A stretch of 16,376 nucleotides of DNA from Bacillota bacterium (GTDB lineage Bacteria > Bacillota > Clostridia > Acetivibrionales > DTU013). Numbering within the stretch: the first letter of the stretch is position 1; every line of letters starts with the position of its first letter. The stretch spans positions 1 to 16,376 of the forward strand of contig JAEZLF010000136.1 in the NCBI GenBank assembly GCA_023435925.1, written 5' to 3'. The notes beneath the pieces are model-generated. The model did not search any database and was not told the origin of the DNA. It was given only the letters and a program-made list of their open reading frames with translations. The position numbers were made by a program, and so were the translations under genes. This document shows, in pieces, positions 7,303-14,488 of this stretch.

Positions 7303-8229
7303 TTACAGTCCAAATAAGCCCTCTATTTTCTTTGTAATATCATGGAACTGTTCCACTTCAAGTTTATTTGCTGCTGTAAACTGACCTGCATCCTTTGATC
7401 TGCTGATATATTCCATCTCAATACCTTCCATTATAAGATAATATTTTGCATTGACAGGATAAAGCTGTCTCTCTATTTGAGAGGCTACACTCAGGAAATC
7501 CATCAGTTCTTTGGATTTTTGCTGCTCGTTTGTCCAGTTGTTAAGAAGCCAGTCATATAAAGCAGGATGGAAATTGGCCATAACTCCACAATATCCATGT
7601 ACTCCAAGAGGAAGTGTTTTCAGCAATGTCGCTGTATTTGCGTTGTAAAGCTTCAGTTGCGTTCCCTTGATAACATCCATTTTCTCTTTAATATTATCTG
7701 CATCACAGCTTGTGTCCTTAATAAAATAAAATCTTTGGGTCGTCAAACAATATTTCAGCACTTCAGGCGAAATCAGCTTTTTATACGGATATGGGCATTC
7801 ATAAAAACCAAGAGGTAACTCTTTTGGAATATTACTCAGTATCTTTTTAAGATTTTCAATGAATACTTCATCTGATTCATTTTCAGAAGCCAATCTATTT
7901 GTTATAAGGATCAACGCGTCGATCCCGGTTTGAGCCATTTCGGTCAATTCATGAATTTGATCCTCAATTTTATCCGATATGTGTCCCGAAGCAATTACAG
8001 GAACTCTTCCTTTCGCATGTTCCTTTACAAACTTCGCAATATCTACCCTCTCCTCCAATGAAAGGAAAAACATCTCGCTTGACTGGCAGACCGAAAATAG
8101 TCCCTGAACTTTATTTTTTATATACCATTCAATCATGTTTTCCAGCGCATCATAATCCACACCTCCATCCAGCTTGTAAGGTGTTACCATTGTCGGCCAA
8201 ACTCCACCCGGAAAATTATACTTCATCAT
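7303..8229 (-). CDS. DapA/NanA-family class I aldolase (dihydrodipicolinate synthase superfamily)
   Basis: This 308-residue TIM-barrel pyruvate-dependent aldolase or lyase is encoded last in the sugar operon. The start at 8229 is preferred over the in-frame ATG at 8271 because AAGAGG (8238-8243) precedes it by 8 nt and the conserved barrel begins at once (GVWPTMVTPY). The Schiff-base lysine is K171 in FYFIKDTS, and the catalytic tyrosine is Y143 in GFYECPYP. Their 28-residue spacing is as in DapA and NanA. The usual pyruvate-carboxylate motif G-T/S-T-G-E is replaced by CQSSE (48-52), so the substrate pocket may differ from both named enzymes. Linked to a sialidase-like protein, N-acetylneuraminate lyase activity is the natural guess. 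A 2-keto-3-deoxy sugar acid aldolase is equally possible. It is not a lysine-biosynthesis gene by context. Confidence 0.85.
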   Translation of the reverse strand: MMKYNFPGGVWPTMVTPYKLDGGVDYDALENMIEWYIKNKVQGLFSVCQSSEMFFLSLEERVDIAKFVKEHAKGRVPVIASGHISDKIEDQIHELTEMAQTGIDALILITNRLASENESDEVFIENLKKILSNIPKELPLGFYECPYPYKKLISPEVLKYCLTTQRFYFIKDTSCDADNIKEKMDVIKGTQLKLYNANTATLLKTLPLGVHGYCGVMANFHPALYDWLLNNWTNEQQKSKELMDFLSVASQIERQLYPVNAKYYLIMEGIEMEYISRSKDAGQFTAANKLEVEQFHDITKKIEGLFGL

Positions 8230-8287
8230 TCTTGCGCCTCTTTCGTTTAATGTTTTATTCTGATAAATCATACAATCATTTTGTTGT

Positions 8288-9298
8288 TCAAAATTCCATA
8301 CCCCAGAAAGCTATACTTTTTCTATCATAGGTATATGTTAAATAAATTTTATTTTTATCAGCTATAATGGCAGGATAAGAATATTCGCCCGGCCCTTTGT
8401 CAAGAATAAACTCTTCCCCCCAGGTCATTCCATTATCATGCGAAATGCTTAAGACAATGGGAGTCCGAGGTCCCCAGGCAATACCGACAGGGTTATATAC
8501 AAGTATCAAAGTACCATCCTGAAGCTTCACAACATCAATACCGCTGTTATTATTCGGAAGAGAAGTAGCGTATGCTTCACCCCATGTCCTTCCCCCATCC
8601 CGGGAATCACTTCTGTAGATTTTTCCTTCGGTACTTCGCATCATCATGTGGACAATATTGGGTTCTGACTCCCAAAGAGTCGGCTGGATAACCCCTTTAC
8701 CTCTGAAAGACTGCTCCGATACAGCGATATCACTTTTAAAGCTCCGGATATTTTCATAGTCCAGGTTTTTTATCAGCACATCATTACTTCTGATCCAGAC
8801 GTTCTCGGATTTATCATAAATATCTGCCATGCACTTCCATATGCCATTTTCGGTCGATGCAGGTGCTAATAAGTTGCCATTGGATATTTTTATTACCTTG
8901 CATCGGACAGGACCTCTCCCGCCGCTTCGATCTCCATGAACAAGCTCGGCCGGCTCACTCCACGTCTTTCCGTTGTCTTCTGAAATAATAACTTTGGTGC
9001 ACCATTCACGGATGATTCGTCCAGCTTTATAAAACAAAACAATCCTGCCGTTGTCATCCGTATAAAGAACCGGATTCCAATTAGGGGCTCCTATATCATT
9101 GGCTATCATTTCAGGAATACTCCAGACGCCGTCATTTCTTACAGAACACCATATCGATACATCGTCTGCCCCCTCTTCTGAACCCGCAAACCATGCTGCC
9201 ATGATATTGCCATTTCTTAATACAGTTACAGTGGATGCATGGCATGATTCAAAGAAATTCTCATTGAAAACCAATTCTTTCTTAATATTCGAAAACAT
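8288..9298 (-). CDS. Sialidase-like BNR/Asp-box repeat protein (BNR_2 type), cytoplasmic
   Basis: The 336-residue protein is predicted to be a six-bladed beta-propeller glycosidase related to exo-sialidases. Three Asp boxes of the form S-x-D-x-G-x-T-W are visible: SEDNGKTW (106-113), SRDGGRTW (232-239) and SHDNGMTW (286-293). Other conserved-looking blocks are ESCHAST (17-23), EGADDVSIW (42-50), GRGPVR (127-132) and YSYPAII (307-312). The protein begins MFSNIKKELVF with no signal peptide or membrane anchor, so it should act inside the cell on imported substrate. The start follows AAAGGGG. It sits 33 nt after the second permease and 58 nt before the aldolase. Many BNR_2 proteins of this length have no proven sialidase activity, so the fold is much surer than the substrate. 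Confidence 0.8.
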   Translation of the reverse strand: MFSNIKKELVFNENFFESCHASTVTVLRNGNIMAAWFAGSEEGADDVSIWCSVRNDGVWSIPEMIANDIGAPNWNPVLYTDDNGRIVLFYKAGRIIREWCTKVIISEDNGKTWSEPAELVHGDRSGGRGPVRCKVIKISNGNLLAPASTENGIWKCMADIYDKSENVWIRSNDVLIKNLDYENIRSFKSDIAVSEQSFRGKGVIQPTLWESEPNIVHMMMRSTEGKIYRSDSRDGGRTWGEAYATSLPNNNSGIDVVKLQDGTLILVYNPVGIAWGPRTPIVLSISHDNGMTWGEEFILDKGPGEYSYPAIIADKNKIYLTYTYDRKSIAFWGMEF

Positions 9299-9331
9299 AC
9301 TATACGCCCCTTTAATGTTCTACAAACAAAA

Positions 9332-10165
9332 TCAGCCTTTTATACCCGAGCTCGCTATACCTTCAACAAAATAACGCTGCAGTGACAGAAATACAATAAT
9401 CGTCGGAACAATAGCCATACAAGCAGCTGCTAGTGAAGGGCCATATTGAAATTGTGCATTGGAGTTTGCACCTCCCATAAATTGGGCTATACCAACCGGA
9501 AGTGTCTTTAAATTGTTATCCCGTATCGTAATCAAAGGCCACAGGAAGTTATTCCAGTTCGATATAAAGGTGAGTATCGTAACTGTTGATAACGCCGGCT
9601 TTGCGAGAGGAAGCATTATTCTTGAGAAAATGGTGAAATCATTGCAGCCATCTATCCTTGACGCTTCTTCCAGTTCGTTCGGTATTCCTTTGAAAAAGCT
9701 GGTCAGTATAAACACGCTGGTTACATTAGCGCCTGCCACCAATATGATGGATGCATACGAATTGAGCATATTTATTGTCGAAAGCATAAAGAACAAAGGT
9801 ACAATATAAGCCTGCATCGGTATGAGAAGCATAGATATGACCAGTGTAAACAATAATTTTTTTAAACGGAAATGCAGTCTTCCAAACGCATATGCAGCAA
9901 GCGATGATATCGCCAGAACTAAAAGAGTCGCACATACTGTTACAATGATGCTATTTAATCCCCAACTTAAGAATGGATACTTAGTTAACACCATAGAATA
10001 ATTCTCCATAGTAAAAATCTCCGGAATCCATTTAGGAGGGTACGAGACGATATCATTTTCAGGTTTTATCGAACTCACGAATGTCCATAATAAAGGGAAC
10101 AGAAATAGTGCCCCTGTCAATATCAATAGTATATATGTGATGATTTTCTTGATTTTGTTATTCAC
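9332..10165 (-). CDS. Carbohydrate ABC transporter permease, CUT1 MalG-like
   Basis: This is one of two membrane subunits of the sugar importer, with about six transmembrane helices. The cytoplasmic EAA loop that docks the ATPase is seen as EEASRIDGCNDFTIFSRIMLPL. I choose GTG at 10165 (277 residues, normal for MalG-type proteins) because AGGAGAGG (10173-10180) lies 7 nt before it. The in-frame ATG at 10189 lies inside the end of the preceding gene, overlaps that Shine-Dalgarno and has no ribosome binding site of its own. With the GTG start the two permease genes are separated by 16 nt. The protein begins with a basic run NNKIKK, then the first helix, and ends in GIASSGIKG, typical of the family. 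Confidence 0.9.
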   Translation of the reverse strand: MNNKIKKIITYILLILTGALFLFPLLWTFVSSIKPENDIVSYPPKWIPEIFTMENYSMVLTKYPFLSWGLNSIIVTVCATLLVLAISSLAAYAFGRLHFRLKKLLFTLVISMLLIPMQAYIVPLFFMLSTINMLNSYASIILVAGANVTSVFILTSFFKGIPNELEEASRIDGCNDFTIFSRIMLPLAKPALSTVTILTFISNWNNFLWPLITIRDNNLKTLPVGIAQFMGGANSNAQFQYGPSLAAACMAIVPTIIVFLSLQRYFVEGIASSGIKG

Positions 10166-10181
10166 GAATGATCCTCTCCTA

Positions 10182-11039
10182 TTATTCATCTTTGATGAAT
10201 TTTGATTTAATGAATATCAGCACTGTTAGAATTACCAGTACCGCAACCCCCAATGTCGACCCGTAACCAATATCGTAGTTCTGGAATGCCGAGCTATATA
10301 GATATTGAACAATTGTCAGCGTCGCTGTACCCGGGCCTCCATTTGTCATGACAAATATCTGATCAAATATTTGAATTACATTAATCAAAGTCAATGTAAT
10401 AATCATCGACGTAATTGGCATTAGAAGAGGAAGAGTAATTTTTGTAAGTGTCTGGAATGCTGTAGCACCATCTATTCTGCTGGCTTCATATAATTCTTTT
10501 GATATATCCTGCAATCCAGCCAGATATAATATCATGTTATAACCCAGGTATGACCATATGGTAACGATTGCTACCGAAAATAATGCCCATTTCTCATTTG
10601 TAAGCCACTCTATAGGCTTCAAACCTATATTCTTTAAATAGTAATTCAGAATACCAAAATTGTTATCATATAACCAGTTCCATATGATACCGACAACGGC
10701 CGGAATTAATACATAAGGCACAATCGATATTGTTCTTACAGTATGAGTTAATCGTATTTTTTGATTCATCAGAACCGCCAGTAGTAAACTCATTATTACC
10801 AAAGCAGGGAGTGTCATAAGAAAAAACATAAAAGTATTTTTCAGTGATATCGCAAAATACGGGTCATTGATCAAGCGTGTAAAATTGTTGATTCCATTGA
10901 ACCTTGCTTTTCCGACGATATTCCACTTAAAAAAGCTCATAAATAGACCGCCGACACTTGGTATAACTCTGAAGGCAAAGAAAATCAATAAATATGGAAA
11001 TAAAAATAATGCAGCAACTTTTCCCTGTGATTTTTTCAT
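10182..11039 (-). CDS. Carbohydrate ABC transporter permease, CUT1 MalF-like
   Basis: The 285-residue inner-membrane permease subunit pairs with the MalG-like protein encoded next. It opens MKKSQGKVAALFLFPYLLIFF, the usual first helix of small Bacillota MalF/UgpA-type permeases. The EAA loop is YEASRIDGATAFQTLTKITLPL, and the segment FDQIFVMTNGGPGTAT is highly characteristic of the family. It has about six predicted helices and lacks the long periplasmic P2 loop of Escherichia coli MalF. A GAAGGG motif lies upstream of the ATG. An 84-nt gap with a 17-bp perfect hairpin separates it from the binding-protein gene, which probably lowers its expression relative to that gene. Confidence 0.92.
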   Translation of the reverse strand: MKKSQGKVAALFLFPYLLIFFAFRVIPSVGGLFMSFFKWNIVGKARFNGINNFTRLINDPYFAISLKNTFMFFLMTLPALVIMSLLLAVLMNQKIRLTHTVRTISIVPYVLIPAVVGIIWNWLYDNNFGILNYYLKNIGLKPIEWLTNEKWALFSVAIVTIWSYLGYNMILYLAGLQDISKELYEASRIDGATAFQTLTKITLPLLMPITSMIITLTLINVIQIFDQIFVMTNGGPGTATLTIVQYLYSSAFQNYDIGYGSTLGVAVLVILTVLIFIKSKFIKDE

Positions 11040-11069
11040 ATATCGTACAACCCTTCATCGTTCGATTTG

Positions 11070-11110
11070 TTTGCAGTCATAATTGCATTAGTAGCAATTA
11101 TGACTGCAAA
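11070..11110 (-). terminator. Intercistronic 17-bp perfect hairpin between binding protein and permease genes
   Basis: The arms at 11070-11086 and 11094-11110 are exact reverse complements with a 7-nt loop. On the transcript the second arm is followed by CAAAUCGAACG, not a run of U, so it is not a standard intrinsic terminator. Such hairpins after binding-protein genes commonly stabilise the upstream mRNA 3' end or cause partial termination, giving excess binding protein over permease. The structure is certain; the effect is inferred. Confidence 0.75.
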
Positions 11111-11123
11111 CGCTCTTATAGTA

Positions 11124-12455
11124 TTACTTTTGTGCTAGTAAAGCGTTCATATCTGTAACAAGCTTCTTAGCAACCTCTCTTGTATCCTTATTGTTCAGAA
11201 CCGTATCCTGAGCAGCCGTAAGAATCGGACTCGGTGATGCGCTTGAGAACAATTGTGTGGCCATTGGATGTGCAGCAAGGAATTTCACACTGTCAAGTTC
11301 TTTAATATACGCCTCTCGGCCTTTTAGATCTTTTACCGTATCCAGAGCGCTCTTAAGTGCCGGCAATTGTCCTGATTCACCCCAAGATGCGGAGTTTGTT
11401 GAAATCCACTTAACAAATTCTGTTATGGCTGCCTTTCTTGAATCATCTGCTTTTTCATTTAGTGGGATCATTAATACCTCAGCTGCTCCCCACATATTTG
11501 TATTATCAAATATTGTTGGATAAACTGCCGTATCCCAATTCAAATCGGTTGCTTCCAAACCGGAAAGCTGCCAGTTTCCATCAATGATCATAGCAACCTT
11601 TCCTGACTTGAAATCATCTATGGCAGATTTCTCTCCTTTTGGCACAACCTTATACTTGAATACCAGGTCCTGAAGGAAGCTCAGTGCTTCCGCAGCTTTC
11701 TGCTCATCAAGCTTCAGTTCGGTCATATCTTCCGTAAATGCATTTGCACCCTGCTGATTCAACAAACCGTAGAATTGGTAGAATACATGGTGATTCATAT
11801 TGAAGCCCAAACCATACTGTACGATATTGTTTTCATCAAAGCCTGCTTCATTGGGATGTTTTCCATTTGCATCAATTGTTAACTTCTGTACGGCCGCGAT
11901 AAATTCTTCTGCTGTAGCCGGAGCAGTTGATATGCCTTGTTTTTCAAGCATATCCTTGTTATAAATCAAGCCATGCATATTCACACCGATTGGCACCCCA
12001 TACTGAACACCCTTATAGGCTGAGCCATCCCATGCACTTTCCAGGTAATCGGCCTTATTCAAATTAAGGGCGGTTATCGCGTCCGAATCAAGAACGCCCA
12101 TGTCGGCAAACTGTCCGATTTCAAACGTATGGGCAGCCATAATATCTGGAGTATTACCCGATTTGTAATCTGTTAAGAATTTTGTAAACATCTGTGTCCA
12201 TTGAAGTGACGAAAATTCAACCTGAATGTTCGCATGCTCTGAATTGAACTTATCGACAAGAGCTGTCATTATATCCAGGTCAGTGCCTGTCCAGCCTCCA
12301 TAGTATGTGAGCTTAACTGGAGAAGACTGGGTTTGTGTTGATTGTGAAGCAGTTGTTTCATTGCTTGAGGAAGCCGGTTCTTTTGGCCCGCAACCAGCAA
12401 CCATCGTCACAAGCATTGCAATACAGAGAATCATTGGTAAAACTTTTTTCAACAT
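11124..12455 (-). CDS. Extracellular sugar-binding lipoprotein of a CUT1 ABC transporter
   Basis: The 443-residue solute-binding protein should capture the sugar outside the membrane and deliver it to the two permeases encoded downstream. The N terminus MLKKVLPMILCIAMLVTMVAGC is a lipoprotein signal peptide with lipobox VAGC (C22). A Ser/Thr/Gln-rich linker follows up to about residue 46, then the mature domain begins KLTYYGGWTG. Family-type segments include FNSEHANIQVEFSS near residue 70, ADMGVLDSDA, GLIYNKDMLEKQGI and KVAMIIDGNWQLSG. The ATG follows GGAGGG with good spacing. It is the first gene of the operon, downstream of a promoter overlapped by predicted IclR sites. No ATPase gene is present in the operon. 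Confidence 0.92.
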   Translation of the reverse strand: MLKKVLPMILCIAMLVTMVAGCGPKEPASSSNETTASQSTQTQSSPVKLTYYGGWTGTDLDIMTALVDKFNSEHANIQVEFSSLQWTQMFTKFLTDYKSGNTPDIMAAHTFEIGQFADMGVLDSDAITALNLNKADYLESAWDGSAYKGVQYGVPIGVNMHGLIYNKDMLEKQGISTAPATAEEFIAAVQKLTIDANGKHPNEAGFDENNIVQYGLGFNMNHHVFYQFYGLLNQQGANAFTEDMTELKLDEQKAAEALSFLQDLVFKYKVVPKGEKSAIDDFKSGKVAMIIDGNWQLSGLEATDLNWDTAVYPTIFDNTNMWGAAEVLMIPLNEKADDSRKAAITEFVKWISTNSASWGESGQLPALKSALDTVKDLKGREAYIKELDSVKFLAAHPMATQLFSSASPSPILTAAQDTVLNNKDTREVAKKLVTDMNALLAQK

Positions 12456-12484
12456 TTTGTTCCCTCCAATATATTTTTTCTTAA

Positions 12485-12501
12485 AGAAACTTTACGTTTC
12501 T
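12485..12501 (-). other. Small hairpin in the leader of the binding-protein transcript
   Basis: AGAAAC (12485-12490) and GTTTCT (12496-12501) form a 6-bp perfect stem with a 5-nt loop. It lies about 30 nt upstream of the start codon and about 50 nt after the predicted transcription start. Its role is unknown and it may be incidental. Confidence 0.3.
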
Positions 12502-12549
12502 ATTAAGCATATGAAAGACAACATTTGCTATAAAAAAAATTACTTTCCA

Positions 12550-12576
12550 GAACAGCGTTCATTATTATAGAACAAA
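12550..12576. promoter_or_regulatory. Predicted IclR-family operator A
   Basis: Reading the plus strand, this site has the pattern GAACA, 2 nt, GTTCA, 8 nt, GAACA. It matches the site before the regulator gene (13446-13472, minus strand) at 21 of 27 positions. It overlaps the -10 box of the transporter operon. IclR proteins often bind repeated short half-sites of this kind. Confidence 0.55.
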
Positions 12577-12591
12577 ATTATGGAATTTCTA
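12564..12591 (-). promoter_or_regulatory. Candidate promoter of the ABC transporter/sialidase operon
   Basis: On the minus strand TAGAAA (12586-12591, four of six -35 matches) precedes TATAAT (12564-12569) by 16 nt. The -10 box lies inside predicted IclR operator A (12550-12576), which fits repression by occlusion. The leader to the ATG at 12455 is about 100 nt. Confidence 0.5.
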
Positions 12592-12611
12592 AATTATCCA
12601 TTCCTTTTTTG

Positions 12612-12638
12612 GAACAATGTTCATCATAGTTGAAAGAA
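12612..12638. promoter_or_regulatory. Predicted IclR-family operator B
   Basis: This has the same architecture as operator A: GAACA, 2 nt, GTTCA, 8 nt, then GAAA in place of GAAC. The first ten-odd bases form the perfect palindrome GAACAATGTTC. It begins 62 bp from operator A, close to six helical turns, and lies upstream of the -35 box, so paired binding on one DNA face is possible. Confidence 0.5.
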
Positions 12639-12663
12639 AAAACGAGGAATTTATCCTCTAAAA

Positions 12664-13422
12664 TTACTGTATGATCTTGCTTAAATCATGACTTATACTT
12701 ACTAAAAGATTGGCATACTCACTTATTCTCTGATCCGTGAATCGCAAGGAAGGTCCTGAAATGCTGAAGCTTCCTACTATTTCACCCCTTATATTTTTTA
12801 TAGGAGCAGCAACACATTTTATACCATACTCATGCTCCATATTATCTATGGCATACCCTTTTTGCCTTATTTCTGCTAATTCATTCTTCAATGTCACAAT
12901 ATCCGTTATCGTGTTCTCAGTATATTTTTCAAATCCGGCTGCTACGACCTGATCAAGAACATTTTCAGGCAGGTATGCAAGTATTGCCTTGCCTACACCT
13001 GTACAGTACATCGGAGCTTTTACTCCAACAATGGATCGACCGGATGTTGTTCCTTTGGGATATATGGCATCTAAATATAAAACTTCATTTCCTGAGGTCA
13101 CTGCTAAATATACACTCTCATTTGCATAATTGCTTACCCGTACCATATAAGGCTGCATAATATTTCTAAAGTCATCTGAAACACACAAGTTATGATTCAG
13201 TTGAAGAATTTTTAAACCTAATCGATATTTATTGTTCTGTACATTTTTTTGTAATATGCCACACTTAACAAATGTAGTTACAATATTATGCACTGAGCTT
13301 TTATACATCCCTGATATTTCTGATAATTCGCTAATACCCTTCTCAGGATTTTCGGGTGTAAAATAATCAAGAAGCTTTATCGCTCGATATAATGATTTTA
13401 CTTTTACTTCCTCTTCCATCAT
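12664..13422 (-). CDS. IclR-family transcriptional regulator
   Basis: The 252-residue protein has the normal IclR layout. The winged helix-turn-helix is at about residues 8-70 (ISELSEISGMYKSSVHNIVT), and the effector-binding domain begins near residue 85. In that domain YCTGVGKAILAYLPE and the long C-terminal stretch MEHEYGIKCVAAPI to GSFSISGPSLRFT are typical. It starts at one of two adjacent ATG codons (13422 or 13419), with GGAG 5 or 8 nt upstream. It lies directly upstream of, and codirectional with, the ABC transporter operon. A perfect promoter precedes it, and a predicted operator shared with the transporter operon covers its transcription start, so it probably regulates itself and the catabolic operon. 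The effector is unknown; family members commonly sense pyruvate-like or aromatic and sugar acids. Confidence 0.9.
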   Translation of the reverse strand: MMEEEVKVKSLYRAIKLLDYFTPENPEKGISELSEISGMYKSSVHNIVTTFVKCGILQKNVQNNKYRLGLKILQLNHNLCVSDDFRNIMQPYMVRVSNYANESVYLAVTSGNEVLYLDAIYPKGTTSGRSIVGVKAPMYCTGVGKAILAYLPENVLDQVVAAGFEKYTENTITDIVTLKNELAEIRQKGYAIDNMEHEYGIKCVAAPIKNIRGEIVGSFSISGPSLRFTDQRISEYANLLVSISHDLSKIIQ

Positions 13423-13445
13423 ATGATCTCCGTTTCTGGCACCGC

Positions 13446-13472
13446 TTTGTTCATCATTAGTGAACTCTGTTC
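13446..13472. promoter_or_regulatory. Predicted IclR-family operator C (autoregulatory)
   Basis: On the minus strand the site reads GAACA, 2 nt, GTTCA, 8 nt, GAACA, the same pattern as operators A and B. It begins 8 bp downstream of the -10 box of the regulator gene and covers the expected start of transcription. This is a classic repressor position. Confidence 0.55.
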
Positions 13473-13480
13473 TATAAATA

Positions 13481-13509
13481 ATTATAATATTAGTTACGTT
13501 TTATGTCAA
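13481..13509 (-). promoter_or_regulatory. Consensus sigma-A promoter of the IclR-family gene
   Basis: TTGACA (13504-13509) and TATAAT (13481-13486) on the minus strand are separated by exactly 17 nt. Both hexamers are perfect. The leader to the start codon is about 50 nt and contains operator C. Confidence 0.85.
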
Positions 13510-13524
13510 CATGATTTTTATTCG

Positions 13525-13635
13525 TTAATCCGTAAATTTGCTGCAGACTCTGATGACAAAAGCTATACCGTATAAACTGGAAATAACTAACCTAAGAGCC
13601 AATTCCATCGTATAGAACACATGCTCCTGGGTCAT
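13525..13635 (-). pseudogene. Possible 36-residue hydrophobic ORF or membrane-protein remnant
   Basis: Between the cobalt importer and the IclR gene, an ATG at 13633-13635 opens a 36-codon frame with one hydrophobic helix (MELALRLVISSLYGIAFVIR). The segment EHVFYTMELALRLVISS is faintly like the N terminus of MgtC/SapB-type membrane proteins, and the frame stays open upstream of the ATG for about 25 codons. There is no clear ribosome binding site. It may be a decayed fragment or chance. I place little weight on it. Confidence 0.15.
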
Positions 13636-13698
13636 AGCCGTTTCGGTCCGGTCAAGGCAATCTCGAATTACACAGCTAAAGATGACTTAGTGGCTAGG

Positions 13699-13718
13699 CC
13701 TCATTAGAACTAATGAGG
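13699..13718 (-). terminator. Hairpin after the cobalt importer operon, possible terminator
   Basis: CCTCATTAG (13699-13707) and CTAATGAGG (13710-13718) are a perfect 9-bp inverted repeat, effectively an 8-bp stem with a 4-nt loop. It lies 17 nt past the cbiO stop. No U-run follows on the minus-strand transcript, so it is either a weak or Rho-assisted terminator or an mRNA-end stabiliser. Confidence 0.4.
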
Positions 13719-13735
13719 TCCTTGAGCTTGAAGTG

Positions 13736-14488
13736 CTATCCTTTTCCGTATACCGGACATTTCTGCATAGAAAGCGGTGCTTCCAAACCACATTCCTCCA
13801 GCAATTCTACATTTGATAAAATCTCCAGCGTTGTTCCATTTGCGGCAACTTCACCGTCTTTTATAACAATACTCCGGTCACATGTTTCCAAAACCATGTC
13901 CAAATCGTGACTCGTAATGATTTTGGTATGATGAAAGCCTTTTAAAATGTTGATTAATCTGCGTCTTGATTTTGGGTCCAGTCCTGAAGCGGGTTCATCC
14001 ATAATCAATACATCCGGCTTCATTGATAAAACACTAGCGATGGCAGCAGCCCGTTTTTCGCCTCCAGAAAGCTTAAATGGTGCTCTGTCTGCCAAATGAG
14101 ATATGCCAACCATTTCCAAGGCTTCATTGACTCTATTCTTTACTTCATTTTCATCCATATTGTAATTTCTCGGCCCAAAAGCTACATCATCGTATACTGT
14201 TGTCATGAAGAGCTGATCATCAGAGTCCTGAAATACCATTCCAAGTCTCTGCCGGATCATCGCCAGAGTTTTTTTCGTTACCGTAACATCTCCAACCCTT
14301 ACATCACCCTTGTCAGGGAAAAGAACGCCCATCATCAGCAACAGAAGAGTTGATTTTCCTGACCCGTTAGCACCTATGATACCAACCGATTCACCATGAT
14401 GTATCGTAAAAGAAATATCCTTTATCGCTTCATGACCATCCGGATAAGAAAAATGGAGGTCTCTAACTTCTAATTTATGATGACTCAT
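13736..14488 (-). CDS. cbiO: Cobalt/nickel ECF transporter ATPase, CbiO
   Basis: The 250-residue ABC ATPase powers uptake of cobalt or nickel by the CbiM/CbiQ membrane complex. All catalytic motifs are intact: Walker A GANGSGKST (39-47), Q-loop VFQDSDDQLF (85-94), signature LSGGEKR (140-146), Walker B VLIMDEP with E165 and the switch histidine H194 in TSHD. The FQDxDDQLF form of the Q-loop is characteristic of ECF-type ATPases. The ATG overlaps the cbiQ stop in an ATGA arrangement, so translation is coupled. It is the last gene of the operon and is followed by a hairpin. Confidence 0.93.
   Translation of the reverse strand: MSHHKLEVRDLHFSYPDGHEAIKDISFTIHHGESVGIIGANGSGKSTLLLLMMGVLFPDKGDVRVGDVTVTKKTLAMIRQRLGMVFQDSDDQLFMTTVYDDVAFGPRNYNMDENEVKNRVNEALEMVGISHLADRAPFKLSGGEKRAAAIASVLSMKPDVLIMDEPASGLDPKSRRRLINILKGFHHTKIITSHDLDMVLETCDRSIVIKDGEVAANGTTLEILSNVELLEECGLEAPLSMQKCPVYGKG

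Larger units (their letters stand above)
13510..13735. other. Mostly non-coding spacer between cbiO and the iclR-type promoter
   Basis: Together with the promoter and operator to its left, this makes a gap of more than 300 nt. Besides a terminator-like hairpin just after cbiO and a doubtful 36-codon frame, I see no RNA gene, riboswitch or repeat. Confidence 0.5.

Noticed and set aside
13487..13503. ACGTTTTA inside the spacer of the iclR-type promoter, resembling half of the LacI-type operator
   Set aside because: Only one half-site is present and the left half does not match. It is likely chance in AT-rich DNA.
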